Source of the DNA: Pseudomonas farris
Lineage (GTDB): Bacteria; Pseudomonadota; Gammaproteobacteria; Pseudomonadales; Pseudomonadaceae
Assembly: GCF_019145235.1 (NCBI RefSeq)
Contig: NZ_JAHSTV010000015.1
Location: 80,837 to 144,836, forward strand
Direction: 5' to 3'
DNA: 64,000 nt
Position numbers and translations under genes: made by a program. Within the stretch, counting starts at the first letter, position 1; each line of letters starts with the position of its first letter. This document shows positions 24,896 to 33,501 of this stretch, in pieces. The notes below the pieces were generated by a model, which made no database searches, was not told the DNA's origin, and saw nothing but the letters and a program-made list of their open reading frames with translations.

Positions 24896-24910
24896 ATACC
24901 TTTAAGGTAT
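24896..24910. promoter_or_regulatory. CatR operator (ATAC-N7-GTAT) and adjacent inverted repeat
   Basis: ATACCTTTAAGGTAT is a perfect palindrome with the ATAC-N7-GTAT form known for CatM/BenM. About 10 bp further, CCAAT-TCTAT-ATTGG (24920-24934) is a second perfect inverted repeat that could be the activation site. Both lie between catR and catB. Confidence 0.72.
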
Positions 24911-24996
24911 CGAGCCAGACCAATTCTATATTGGCCTCCCGGAAAAAGCCGTACGAGAATCCGTTCCAGAACTTTAAGAACCTGACGGGTATCGAC

Positions 24997-26145
24997 ATGC
25001 GTGCAACTGCCATTGAATCGATCGAGACGATCATCGTCGATCTGCCGACCATTCGCCCGCACAAGCTGGCGATGCACACCATGCAGAACCAGACCCTGGT
25101 GATCATTCGTGTGCGCTGTGCCGACGGCATTGAAGGTGTCGGTGAGTCGACCACCATTGGCGGTCTGGCCTATGGCAACGAAAGCCCGGACAGCATCAAG
25201 ACCAACATCGATAAACACTTCACGCCATTGCTGCTTGGCCAGGACAGCGGCAATGTGAATGCCGCGATGTTGCGCCTGGAGCGCAGCATTCGTGGCAACA
25301 CCTTCGCCAAATCGGGTATCGAAAGCGCCTTGCTCGACGCCCAGGGCAAGCGCCTGGGCCTGCCGGTCAGCGAACTGCTGGGCGGCCGCGTTCGCGATGC
25401 GCTGCCGGTGGCCTGGACCCTGGCCAGCGGCGACACCGCCAAGGACATCGCCGAAGCAGAACAAATGCTCGACCTTCGCCGGCATCGGATCTTCAAGCTG
25501 AAAATCGGCGCAGGGGAGGTCAACCGCGACCTGGCCCACGTCATTGCGATCAAAAAGGCGCTGGGCGATCGCGCCAGCGTGCGGGTCGATGTCAATCAGG
25601 CCTGGGATGAAGCGGTCGCGTTGCGCGCCTGCCGGATTCTCGGCAGCAACGGCATCGACCTGATCGAACAACCGATCTCGCGCAATAACCGCGCCGGCAT
25701 GGTGCGCCTGAATACCGTGAGCCCGGCGCCGATCATGGCCGATGAATCCATCGAATGCGTAGAGGATGCCTTCAACCTGGCCCGCGAGGGTGCTGCTTCT
25801 GTGTTCGCCCTGAAAATCGCCAAGAACGGCGGCCCGCGCGCCGTGCTGCGAACCGCCGCGATTGCCGAGGCGGCCGGTATCGGCCTTTACGGCGGCACCA
25901 TGCTCGAAGGCGGTATCGGCACGCTGGCCTCGGCCCATGCCTTTGTCACGCTGAACACACTGGGCTGGGACACGGAGCTGTTCGGCCCGCTGCTGCTCAC
26001 CGAAGACATCCTCAGTGAGCCGTTGGTCTACCGCGATTTCCAACTGCACGTCCCGCAAACACCGGGGCTGGGCCTGAGCCTGGATGAGGAACGCCTGGCG
26101 TTTTTCCGTAGGGACAAGACATCCATTGCCGTTCATCAAGCCTGA
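24997..26145 (+). CDS. catB: Muconate cycloisomerase
   Basis: 382 residues. Member of the enolase superfamily (muconate-lactonizing subgroup): the KLKIGAG motif holds the KxK catalytic lysine pair, followed by the metal-binding Asp in RVDVNQAW. The second lysine-containing segment FALKIAKNGGPRAVLRTAA comes later. The enzyme converts cis,cis-muconate to muconolactone. The start at ATG 24997 (MRATAIESIETIIVDLP) agrees with family length. catC follows after 10 bp, showing operon organisation. Induction by muconate through CatR is expected. Confidence 0.95.
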   Translation: MRATAIESIETIIVDLPTIRPHKLAMHTMQNQTLVIIRVRCADGIEGVGESTTIGGLAYGNESPDSIKTNIDKHFTPLLLGQDSGNVNAAMLRLERSIRGNTFAKSGIESALLDAQGKRLGLPVSELLGGRVRDALPVAWTLASGDTAKDIAEAEQMLDLRRHRIFKLKIGAGEVNRDLAHVIAIKKALGDRASVRVDVNQAWDEAVALRACRILGSNGIDLIEQPISRNNRAGMVRLNTVSPAPIMADESIECVEDAFNLAREGAASVFALKIAKNGGPRAVLRTAAIAEAAGIGLYGGTMLEGGIGTLASAHAFVTLNTLGWDTELFGPLLLTEDILSEPLVYRDFQLHVPQTPGLGLSLDEERLAFFRRDKTSIAVHQA

Positions 26146-26155
26146 GGAGGGCATC

Positions 26156-26446
26156 ATGCTGTTTCACGTAAAAATGACGGTGAATTTACCGGTCGACATG
26201 AACCCGGAACGCGCCGCTCAGCTCAAGGCCGACGAAAAAGCCCTGGCCCAGCGCCTGCAAGAGCAAGGCAAGTGGCGTCATCTGTGGCGCATCGCCGGGC
26301 TCTATGCCAATTACAGCGTGTTCGATGTCGACAGCGTTCAGGAACTGCACGACTTGCTGATGCAATTGCCGCTGTACCCGTACATGGCCATCGAGGTCAA
26401 CGCGCTGTGCCGGCATCCTTCTTCCATTCGCGAGGATGACCGCTGA
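26156..26446 (+). CDS. catC: Muconolactone delta-isomerase
   Basis: 96 residues, the size of CatC. The start MLFHVKMTVNLPVDMNPERA and LWRIAGLYANYSVFDVDSVQ match the family. It isomerises muconolactone to 3-oxoadipate enol-lactone and forms decamers in P. putida. GAGGAGGGC precedes the ATG, and it lies 10 bp after catB and 55 bp before catA. Confidence 0.95.
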   Translation: MLFHVKMTVNLPVDMNPERAAQLKADEKALAQRLQEQGKWRHLWRIAGLYANYSVFDVDSVQELHDLLMQLPLYPYMAIEVNALCRHPSSIREDDR

Positions 26447-26501
26447 ACCCAGCCTGTTCAGTTCGCTACGCTAATAATTACAAGATGAGGAACCCACCAA
26501 A

Positions 26502-27431
26502 ATGAACGTCAAGATTTCCCACACTGCCAGTGCCCAGAAGTTTCTCGAAGACGCCAGCGGTCTGCATAACGAAGCCGGCGATCCGCGGGTCAAAGCGCTG
26601 GTTTACCGGATCCTGCGCGATTCGGTGAACATCATCGAAGACCTGGCCGTGACCCCGGAAGAGTTCTGGAAAGCCGTCAACTACCTCAACGTGCTGGGTG
26701 CGCGTCAAGAGGCCGGGTTGGTGGTGGCCGGGCTCGGTCTGGAGCATTACCTCGACCTGCTGATGGATGCCGAAGATGAGCAGGCCGGCAAGGCCGGCGG
26801 CACACCGCGGACCATCGAAGGGCCGCTGTATGTGGCGGGGGCGCCACTATCGGAAGGCGAAGCGCGGCTGGATGACGGCGTCGATCCGGGTGTGGTGCTG
26901 TTCATGCAGGGCCAGGTCAAGAATACCGCCGGCGAACCGTTGGCCGGCGCGGTGGTGGATGTCTGGCACGCCAATACCGGCGGTACTTATTCGTACTTCG
27001 ATACCACTCAATCGGAATTCAACCTGCGTCGTCGTATCGTCACCGATGCCGAGGGCCGGTACCGTTTTCGCAGCATCGTGCCGTCGGGCTACGGTTGCCC
27101 GCCGGACGGTCCGACCCAGCAATTGCTCGATCAACTGGGCCGTCATGGTCAGCGGCCGGCGCACATCCACTTCTTCATTTCGGCAGCGGATCATCGTCAC
27201 CTGACCACCCAGATCAACCTCGATGGCGATCAGTACCTGCATGACGATTTCGCCTATGCCACCCGTGATGAGCTGATTGCCAAAATCACCTTCAGCGATG
27301 ATCCGCAGCGTGCGGCGGCCCATGGCGTGAGCGGTCGTTTTGCCGAAATCGATTTTGACTTCACGCTGCAGTCGTCTGCCCAGCCTGAGGAGCAGCAACG
27401 CCACGAACGGGTTCGCGCGCTCGAGGACTGA
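26502..27431 (+). CDS. catA: Catechol 1,2-dioxygenase
   Basis: 309 residues, an intradiol dioxygenase. Its iron ligands are visible: Tyr in GGTYSYFD, Tyr in PSGYGCPPDGPT and the two His in RPAHIHFF. The N-terminal helical linker domain (dimerisation, lipid-binding) is present. It cleaves catechol ortho to cis,cis-muconate. It is the last gene of catBCA; a REP doublet follows. The order catB-catC-catA matches P. aeruginosa and P. putida. Confidence 0.96.
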   Translation: MNVKISHTASAQKFLEDASGLHNEAGDPRVKALVYRILRDSVNIIEDLAVTPEEFWKAVNYLNVLGARQEAGLVVAGLGLEHYLDLLMDAEDEQAGKAGGTPRTIEGPLYVAGAPLSEGEARLDDGVDPGVVLFMQGQVKNTAGEPLAGAVVDVWHANTGGTYSYFDTTQSEFNLRRRIVTDAEGRYRFRSIVPSGYGCPPDGPTQQLLDQLGRHGQRPAHIHFFISAADHRHLTTQINLDGDQYLHDDFAYATRDELIAKITFSDDPQRAAAHGVSGRFAEIDFDFTLQSSAQPEEQQRHERVRALED

Positions 27432-27450
27432 TCCCCTCGACCCGCCGAAC

Positions 27451-27545
27451 CTTTGTGGGAGCGAGCCTGCTCGTGAAAGCGGAGTGTCAGTCAATGTTGA
27501 TGTTGAAGCTGATGACCCTTTCGCGAGCAGGCCCGCTCCCACAGG
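27451..27545. repeat. REP doublet (diverged)
   Basis: An inverted pair of common REPs with small changes in the left arm (GAGCCTGCTCGTGAA) at about 27451-27480, and a GGCCCGCTC variant in the right arm at about 27517-27545. It sits at the 3' end of catA before benR. Confidence 0.88.
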
Positions 27546-27623
27546 TCGGTCAACTGACACATCGATGCGAGCACTGCTCTAGAATCGCCCGACGCACCCT
27601 ATAACAACAATGAGAGCGAACCG

Positions 27624-28583
27624 ATGATGCAAGCGCAATTGTTGAGTCATCGCAGCAGAGTCTTCGACCATGCCGACCCCTACGCGGTGTCGGGCTACGT
27701 CAATCAGCATGTCGGCAATCATTGCCTCCAGATGCCCAAGGCCGGCCGACCGCTGGCCAGCCTCGATCATCGCAAATTTGCCAGCCTCGACCTGTGCCGC
27801 ATCAGTTACGGCGCCAGCGTGCGGGTCACGTCCGGTGCGCTGGACAGCATCTATCACTTGCAAGTATTGCTGCGTGGCAACTGCCTGTGGCGTGGGCATG
27901 GTCAGGAACACTACTTCGCGCCTGGCGAGTTACTGCTGATCAACCCCGATGATCCGGTGGATCTGACCTATTCGAGTGATTGCGAAAAATTCATCCTGAA
28001 AGTCCCCACGCGGATGCTGGAGTCGGTGTGCGAAGAGCAGCGCTGGCGGTATCCGGGGCAGGGCATACGGTTTCTGGAGAACCGTTATCAGCTCAATGAG
28101 CTGGAAGGTTTCGTCGGTCTGCTGGCGATGATTTGCCAGGAAGCCGAGGCCACCGAACAGATTCCCCGGGTGCAGGAGCACTATGCGCAAATCGTTGTCA
28201 GCAAGATGCTTGGCCTGATGAAGACCAACGTCATGCGCACTGATCCCGGCTCACCCTCGGCCACGTTCGAGGCGCTGGTCGATTACATCGCGTGCAACCT
28301 CAAGCAGGACATCGACAGCGAAGAACTGGCACGCCAGGCGCGAATGAGCCTGCGTTCGCTGTACGGGTTATTCGAACGCAACGCGGGGGACACGCCGAAA
28401 AACTACATTCGGCAGAAAAAGCTCGAACGCATCCACGCCAACCTGAGCGACCCGACCTGCAACGTGCGCAACGTCACGGAAGTGGCCATGGATTACGGCT
28501 TTCTGCACCTGGGCCGGTTCTCCGACAGCTACCGCAAACAGTTCGGCGAGTTGCCATCGGACACCCTCAAACGCCGCCATTGA
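27624..28583 (+). CDS. benR: AraC/XylS-family activator of the ben genes (BenR)
   Basis: 319 residues. An N-terminal AraC_binding_2-like sensory region (residues about 40-190), then two C-terminal helix-turn-helix motifs. The first is in DSEELARQARMSLRSLYGLF and the second in VTEVAMDYGFLHLGRFSDSY. The sequence and position next to benABCD fit BenR, which activates the ben promoter with benzoate as effector. Its predicted operators, two TGCA-N6-GGATA sites, lie between it and benA. Confidence 0.93.
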   Translation: MMQAQLLSHRSRVFDHADPYAVSGYVNQHVGNHCLQMPKAGRPLASLDHRKFASLDLCRISYGASVRVTSGALDSIYHLQVLLRGNCLWRGHGQEHYFAPGELLLINPDDPVDLTYSSDCEKFILKVPTRMLESVCEEQRWRYPGQGIRFLENRYQLNELEGFVGLLAMICQEAEATEQIPRVQEHYAQIVVSKMLGLMKTNVMRTDPGSPSATFEALVDYIACNLKQDIDSEELARQARMSLRSLYGLFERNAGDTPKNYIRQKKLERIHANLSDPTCNVRNVTEVAMDYGFLHLGRFSDSYRKQFGELPSDTLKRRH

Positions 28584-28606
28584 CCTCGCAAACGCCACCC
28601 ACCGTT

Positions 28607-28640
28607 TGATCGTTCCCACACAGAGCGTGGGAAACGATCA
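28607..28640 (+). terminator. Hairpin after benR
   Basis: TGATCGTTCCCAC and GTGGGAAACGATCA are near-perfect complements with a short loop, 24 bp after the benR stop. The sequence resembles a common pseudomonad dispersed palindrome. It lacks a U-run but probably marks the end of the benR transcript before the ben promoter. Confidence 0.55.
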
Positions 28641-28659
28641 GGCATCAGCACTAACGGAT

Positions 28660-28695
28660 TGCAGTAAACGGATACAGGTCTGCACCCCGCGGATA
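28660..28695 (+). promoter_or_regulatory. Tandem BenR operators of the benABCD promoter
   Basis: TGCA-GTAAAC-GGATA (28660-28674) and TGCA-CCCCGC-GGATA (28681-28695) are two exact matches to the XylS/BenR half-site TGCA-N6-GGNTA. They are 21 bp apart start to start (two helical turns), the arrangement known at the XylS-dependent Pm promoter. A CTGCCTGAATAAA stretch follows at about 28727-28739, before the benA start. Confidence 0.85.
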
Positions 28696-28758
28696 GTGCG
28701 CCCCATCCCCTCGTCCTAGCATGGCCCTGCCTGAATAAAAACAATGGAGGCGGCGGCC

Positions 28759-30123
28759 ATGACCCTGCGACCTGAATACCTTCACTCCCTGCTTGAAGAA
28801 GACCCTGAGCAGGGCATCTATCGCTGCAAGCGCGAGATGTTCACCGATCCGCGGCTGTTCGACCTTGAGATGGAACACATCTTTGAAGGCAACTGGCTGT
28901 ACCTCGCACACGAAAGCCAGATCCCCAACAACAACGATTTCTACACCACCACCATGGGGCGTCAGTCGATCTTCATCGCGCGCAACAAGGACGGTGAACT
29001 GAACGCCTTTATCAACGCATGCAGCCACCGTGGAGCGATGCTCTGCCGGCACAAGACCGGCAACAAGAGTTCGTACACTTGCCCCTTCCACGGTTGGACC
29101 TTCAACAACTCCGGCAAGCTGCTCAAGGTCAAGGACCCGGCGGCGGCCGGCTACCCGGCGAGCTTCAATTGCGAAGGCTCCCACGACCTGACCAAAGTCG
29201 CGCGTTTCGAATCCTATCGCGGCTTCCTGTTCGGCAGCCTCAAGGCCGACGTGGTGCCGCTGGTTGAGCACCTGGGCGAGTCGGCGAAGATCATCGACAT
29301 GATCGTCGATCAGTCCGCCGATGGCCTGGAAGTGCTGCGCGGTTCCTCCAGCTACATCTACGAAGGCAACTGGAAACTCACCGCCGAAAACGGTGCCGAC
29401 GGTTATCACGTCAGCTCGGTGCACTGGAACTACGCGGCGACCCAGAACCAGCGCAAACAGCGCGAAGCCGGCGATTGCAATCCGACCATGAGCGCCGGCA
29501 CTTGGGCCAAGCAGGGCGGTGGTTTCTATTCCTTCGACAAGGGCCACATGCTGCTCTGGACCCGTTGGTCCAACCCCGAGGACCGTCCGCTGTACGAGCG
29601 TCGCGACGAGTTGGCCCGGGACTTCGGCCAGGCGCGCGCCAACTGGATGATCGAGAACTCGCGCAACCTGTGCCTGTACCCGAACGTGTACCTGATGGAC
29701 CAGTTCAGCTCGCAGATTCGCATCGCCCGGCCGATCTCGGTCAACCGCACCGAAATCACCATTTACTGCATCGCCCCCAAAGGCGAAAGCGACCACGCCC
29801 GTTCGAGCCGGATTCGTCAGTACGAGGATTTCTTCAACGTCAGCGGCATGGCGACCCCGGACGATCTGGAAGAGTTTCGCTCCTGCCAGACGGGTTACCA
29901 GGGCAGCGTCACCACCTGGAACGACATGTCCCGTGGCGCCGAACACTGGGTTGAAGGCGCCGATGACGCGGCCAAAGATATCGACCTGCATCCGCTGCTC
30001 AGCGGCGTGCGTACCGAAGACGAAGGCCTGTTCGTGCTGCAACACAAGTATTGGCAGCAAACGATGCTCAAGGCGTTGGCCGCTGAACAGTCCGGACTGA
30101 TTGCAGTGGAGGCCGTGCAATGA
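28759..30123 (+). CDS. benA: Benzoate 1,2-dioxygenase, alpha (oxygenase large) subunit
   Basis: 454 residues. The Rieske centre is CSHRGAMLCRHKTG with YTCPFHGWTFN (Cys-His and Cys-x2-His). The mononuclear iron region has NGADGYHVSSVHW with the bridging Asp and His. The start is ATG 28759; the ATG at 28744 overlaps the GGAGG ribosome-binding site and is rejected. With BenB and BenC it hydroxylates benzoate to the 1,2-cis-dihydrodiol. The benB start overlaps the benA stop (ATGA at 30120). Confidence 0.97.
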   Translation: MTLRPEYLHSLLEEDPEQGIYRCKREMFTDPRLFDLEMEHIFEGNWLYLAHESQIPNNNDFYTTTMGRQSIFIARNKDGELNAFINACSHRGAMLCRHKTGNKSSYTCPFHGWTFNNSGKLLKVKDPAAAGYPASFNCEGSHDLTKVARFESYRGFLFGSLKADVVPLVEHLGESAKIIDMIVDQSADGLEVLRGSSSYIYEGNWKLTAENGADGYHVSSVHWNYAATQNQRKQREAGDCNPTMSAGTWAKQGGGFYSFDKGHMLLWTRWSNPEDRPLYERRDELARDFGQARANWMIENSRNLCLYPNVYLMDQFSSQIRIARPISVNRTEITIYCIAPKGESDHARSSRIRQYEDFFNVSGMATPDDLEEFRSCQTGYQGSVTTWNDMSRGAEHWVEGADDAAKDIDLHPLLSGVRTEDEGLFVLQHKYWQQTMLKALAAEQSGLIAVEAVQ

Positions 30124-30608
30124 TCCTCACTTATGACAACCTGCGCGACTTTCTCTACCGCGAAGCACGCTACCTCGACGACAAACAATGGGACGACTGG
30201 CTGGAGTTGTACGCGCCGGACGCTACATTCTGGATGCCGTCCTGGGACGACAACGACGAGCTGACTGAAGACCCACAGCGGGAAATCTCGCTGATCTGGT
30301 ACGGCAACCGCACAGGCCTGGAAGACCGCATCTTCCGCATCAAGACTGAGCGTTCCAGCGCCAGCGTGCCGGACACCCGCACCTCGCACAACCTCAGCAA
30401 TATCGAGCTGATCGAACAGGCCGACGGGCTGTGCAAGGTGCGCTTCAACTGGCACACCCTGAGCTTTCGCTACAAGACCGTCGACAGTTATTTCGGCAGC
30501 AGTTTCTACACCCTCGATATACGCGGTGAAAACCCGCTGATCAAGGCCAAAAAAGTGATCCTGAAGAACGACTACGTTCGCCAGGTCATTGATGTTTACC
30601 ACCTCTGA
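30120..30608 (+). CDS. benB: Benzoate 1,2-dioxygenase, beta subunit
   Basis: 162 residues, the usual size of BenB/XylY. Segments WDDWLELYAPDATFWMPSWD and ISLIWYGNRTGLEDRIFRIK are typical of the cone-shaped ring-hydroxylating dioxygenase beta subunits. The subunit stabilises the alpha3beta3 hexamer and contributes to specificity. It overlaps benA by 4 bp and is followed by benC after 10 bp. Confidence 0.96.
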   Translation: MILTYDNLRDFLYREARYLDDKQWDDWLELYAPDATFWMPSWDDNDELTEDPQREISLIWYGNRTGLEDRIFRIKTERSSASVPDTRTSHNLSNIELIEQADGLCKVRFNWHTLSFRYKTVDSYFGSSFYTLDIRGENPLIKAKKVILKNDYVRQVIDVYHL

Positions 30609-30618
30609 GGCGGCCGTC

Positions 30619-31632
30619 ATGACTCATTCCATTGCGTTCAATTTTGAAGACGGCGTCACCCGATTCATCGACGCCAATGCGGGGGAAACCGTGGCCGACG
30701 CCGCGTATCGCCAGGGCATCAATATTCCACTGGACTGCCGCGACGGCGCTTGCGGAACCTGCAAGTGCTTCGCCGAGGCTGGCCGCTACGACTTGGGTGA
30801 GGACTACATCGAAGACGCCCTCAGCGCCGACGAAGCGCAACAGGGTTTTGTCCTGACCTGCCAGATGCGGGCGCAGAGCGATTGCGTGGTGCGGGTGCCG
30901 GTTTCATCGGATGTCTGCCGTACCCGTCAGGCCAGTTATGACGCGACCATCAGCGCCGTGCGTCAGTTGTCCGACAGCACCATCGCGTTGTCGATCAAGG
31001 GCGAAGCCCTGAGCAAACTGGCGTTCCTGCCGGGGCAGTATGTGAACCTCGGGGTTCCCGGCAGCGAGCAGACTCGCGCTTACTCGTTCAGCTCGTTGCA
31101 GCGTGACGGCGAAGTCAGCTTTCTGATTCGCAACGTGCCCGGCGGCTTGATGAGCAGTTTCCTGACCGGCATGGCCAAGGCCGGCGACAGCATGAGCCTG
31201 GCCGGACCGTTGGGCAGCTTCTATTTGCGCGACATTCGCCGGCCATTGTTGCTGCTGGCCGGTGGCACCGGTCTGGCGCCGTTCACCGCGATGCTGGAAA
31301 GAATCGCCGAACAGGGCAGCGAGCATCCGCTGCATTTGATCTACGGCGTGACCAACGATTTCGATTTGGTGGAACTTGATCGACTCGAAGCCTTCGCCGC
31401 GCGCATTCCGAACTTCAGCTTCAGCGCCTGCGTGGCCAATCCCGACAGTCGGCACCCGCTCAAGGGCTACGTGACCCAACACATCGAGCCACGGCATTTG
31501 AACGATGGCGACGTCGACGTCTACCTGTGCGGCCCGCCGCCGATGGTCGAAGCGGTCAGCCAGTTCATCCGCGAACAAGGCATTGCGCCGGTGAACTTCT
31601 ACTACGAGAAATTTGCCGCCAGCGCGGCTTGA
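30619..31632 (+). CDS. benC: Benzoate 1,2-dioxygenase electron transfer component (NADH reductase)
   Basis: 337 residues. An N-terminal plant-type ferredoxin domain with CRDGACGTCKC (CX4CX2C) and a fourth Cys in VLTCQMR, then an FAD domain (GQYVNLGVPG, TRAYSFSS) and an NADH domain (LLLAGGTGLAPFTAML, VYLCGPPPMVEAV). It transfers electrons from NADH to BenAB. ATG 30619 follows a GAGG ribosome-binding site. A REP doublet separates it from benD, which is unusual within the operon. Confidence 0.96.
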   Translation: MTHSIAFNFEDGVTRFIDANAGETVADAAYRQGINIPLDCRDGACGTCKCFAEAGRYDLGEDYIEDALSADEAQQGFVLTCQMRAQSDCVVRVPVSSDVCRTRQASYDATISAVRQLSDSTIALSIKGEALSKLAFLPGQYVNLGVPGSEQTRAYSFSSLQRDGEVSFLIRNVPGGLMSSFLTGMAKAGDSMSLAGPLGSFYLRDIRRPLLLLAGGTGLAPFTAMLERIAEQGSEHPLHLIYGVTNDFDLVELDRLEAFAARIPNFSFSACVANPDSRHPLKGYVTQHIEPRHLNDGDVDVYLCGPPPMVEAVSQFIREQGIAPVNFYYEKFAASAA

Positions 31633-31688
31633 GTCGCGCTGTTGCGCGAGTGCGGCGCTACACCGATACCGTCCTCGGCAACGATTCA

Positions 31689-31781
31689 ATGTGGGAGCGG
31701 GCTTGCTCGCGAAGAGGGCGGAGAATCCAACAGAGATGTCGACTGTGAAACCGCTTTCGCGAGCAAGCCCGCTCCCACAGG
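31689..31781. repeat. REP doublet inside the ben operon (benC-benD)
   Basis: Inverted common REP pair (about 31689-31718 and 31751-31781) in the 205-bp gap between benC and benD, where short spacers would be expected. No promoter is obvious to its right, so the stem-loop is presumably transcribed within benABCD mRNA. Confidence 0.9.
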
Positions 31782-31837
31782 TCAATGTTTTATCTGGTAT
31801 GCCCTAACTGAACGGCATCCGTCGTCACGAGGTACAC

Positions 31838-32611
31838 ATGAACAGATTCCACGAAAAAGTCGCGTTGATTACCGGTGCCGCCCAAGGCATCGGCCGGCGT
31901 GTGGCTGAACGCATGGCCGCCGAAGGTGCGCGACTGATCCTGGTCGACCGCTCCGATCTGGTGTTCGAACTCCAGAAGGAATTGGGGCAGAGCAGCCAGG
32001 TACTTGCCCTGACCGCCGACCTCGAGCAATACAGCGAATGCAGCCGTGTGATGCGCACCGCTGTGGAACGTTTTGATCGCCTCGATGTGCTGGTCAACAA
32101 CGTTGGCGGCACGATCTGGGCCAAGCCTTTCGAGCACTATGAAGAGGCGCAGATCGAGGCCGAAGTCCGCCGTTCATTGTTCCCTACATTGTGGTGTTGC
32201 CATGCTGCGCTGCCGTTCATGCTCGAACAAGGCAGCGGTGCCATCGTCAACATTTCGTCCATTGCGACCCGCAGCATCAATCGCGTGCCGTACGGTGCGG
32301 CGAAGGGCGGGGTCAATGCGCTGACCGCTTGCCTGGCGTTCGAAACGGCCGGTCGTGGCGTGCGGGTCAACGCGACCGCCCCCGGTGGTACCGAGGCGCC
32401 GCCACGGCTGATCCCGCGCAACGCCGCGCAGCAAAGCGCTCAGGAAAAGCTCTGGTATCAGCAGATTGTCGACCAGACCCTCGACAGCAGTTTGATGAAG
32501 CGCTATGGCACGCTGGATGAGCAGGCAAGCGCTATCCTGTTTCTGGCCAGCGACGAAGCCTCCTACATCACCGGCATGATCATGCCGGTTGGTGGCGGCG
32601 ATCTGGGCTGA
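31838..32611 (+). CDS. benD: 1,6-dihydroxycyclohexa-2,4-diene-1-carboxylate dehydrogenase
   Basis: 257 residues, short-chain dehydrogenase. The NAD site is TGAAQGIGR, the catalytic Ser is in NISSIAT and the YxxxK motif is YGAAK. The C-terminal GMIMPVGGGDLG fits BenD/XylL. It oxidises and decarboxylates the benzoate dihydrodiol to catechol, feeding CatA. It lies after the REP doublet and has its own ribosome-binding site (CACGAGG). No ben transport genes follow; the next gene is convergent. Confidence 0.95.
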   Translation: MNRFHEKVALITGAAQGIGRRVAERMAAEGARLILVDRSDLVFELQKELGQSSQVLALTADLEQYSECSRVMRTAVERFDRLDVLVNNVGGTIWAKPFEHYEEAQIEAEVRRSLFPTLWCCHAALPFMLEQGSGAIVNISSIATRSINRVPYGAAKGGVNALTACLAFETAGRGVRVNATAPGGTEAPPRLIPRNAAQQSAQEKLWYQQIVDQTLDSSLMKRYGTLDEQASAILFLASDEASYITGMIMPVGGGDLG

Positions 32612-32644
32612 GTGGCTTGCAGTCGCGCGGTTAATACCTGTGAT

Positions 32645-33007
32645 CTACAAGCGACGCTGAAACGCTTTGACGATTCTGAGCGTGGCGTCGCTTGTTTTCA
32701 GATTGTGCACGGCGTCCAGCGGATGCCAGATGCAGTCAAAGATTTCATTCTGTGGCCGAGCCGCTGCCAGGTTTACGACCGACGCCTCGTACACATGGTG
32801 CCGGGTGCTGGTCGTTTCCCATTCCATCAAGTACAGCATGTCATCGACCTCAAGCCCTGTTTCTTCATAGAGCTCTCGCATGGCCGCGCCCGCAATGGTT
32901 TCGCCAGGCTCGATTTTTCCGCCGGGCAAAGTCCAGCGACATCTGCGTTTGCGCACCAGGAGAATATGCCGATCCTGCTCGCAAATGATGGTTGCACGTA
33001 CTTTCAT
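32645..33007 (-). CDS. NUDIX hydrolase
   Basis: 120 residues. The Nudix box GX5EX7REUXEEXGU is complete (GKIEPGE then REL-YEETGL, residues 30-52). The enzyme hydrolyses nucleoside diphosphates linked to another moiety; substrate unknown. Similar small proteins include MutT-like sanitising enzymes. It is convergent with benD and has no operon partner. Confidence 0.88.
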   Translation of the reverse strand: MKVRATIICEQDRHILLVRKRRCRWTLPGGKIEPGETIAGAAMRELYEETGLEVDDMLYLMEWETTSTRHHVYEASVVNLAAARPQNEIFDCIWHPLDAVHNLKTSDATLRIVKAFQRRL

Positions 33008-33228
33008 GGGTTACCCGACTGCTGCCTGTCACAAAACAGTCATAAAAATGCAATATTCAGACCGAAATCCGCAGAAGTGTCTGCTTCAAGGGTTGGAGTC
33101 GACAGGGCGGCTGAAAGTGCAATGAAATGCCGGAATCCTGACGCGACGTCTGGTTGGCACTTCAGTGAAGGTCGGGTGTAAGGTAGTTGAGTTGATCCAG
33201 GACTATCACTGCCGAAATGGAGGTGACT

Positions 33229-33447
33229 ATGAGCGTTCCGATGCTGACTAAAATGCACATGAACGGCTATGACGTACTCAGCGTAAACAACGGCCCCTGG
33301 CGGGTGTGCACCAAAGGTGACCGGCTTGGAGCCTTTGGCAGCAGAGAGGAGGCACTGGCCTATGCGGCTTCGCTTCCCGCCTACAGAGCGCGGTCGGGCA
33401 AAGCGTCGCGTAGCCACAAATCAGAAAGCCAGAAATCAGACAAATAG
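33229..33447 (+). CDS. Small hypothetical protein (DUF2188-like layout)
   Basis: 72 residues from ATG 33229, chosen because GGAGGTGA sits 6-12 nt upstream and overlaps the earlier ATG at 33217. The core VNNGPWRVCTKGDRLGAFG followed by REEALAYAASL resembles DUF2188-type proteins that repeat a W-x-V-x-R ... EA-A pattern. The C-terminus is Lys/Ser-rich. A terminator follows immediately. Single small unit; function unknown. Confidence 0.68.
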   Translation: MSVPMLTKMHMNGYDVLSVNNGPWRVCTKGDRLGAFGSREEALAYAASLPAYRARSGKASRSHKSESQKSDK

Positions 33448-33455
33448 TGTGCTTG

Positions 33456-33480
33456 AAGCCCCGGTTCCGCTGGGGCTTTT
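33456..33480 (+). terminator. Rho-independent terminator
   Basis: AAGCCCC-ggttccgct-GGGGCTTTT, 8 bp after the small gene stop. Confidence 0.85.
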
Positions 33481-33501
33481 AATCGCTGTCAGGCGTGGAG
33501 A

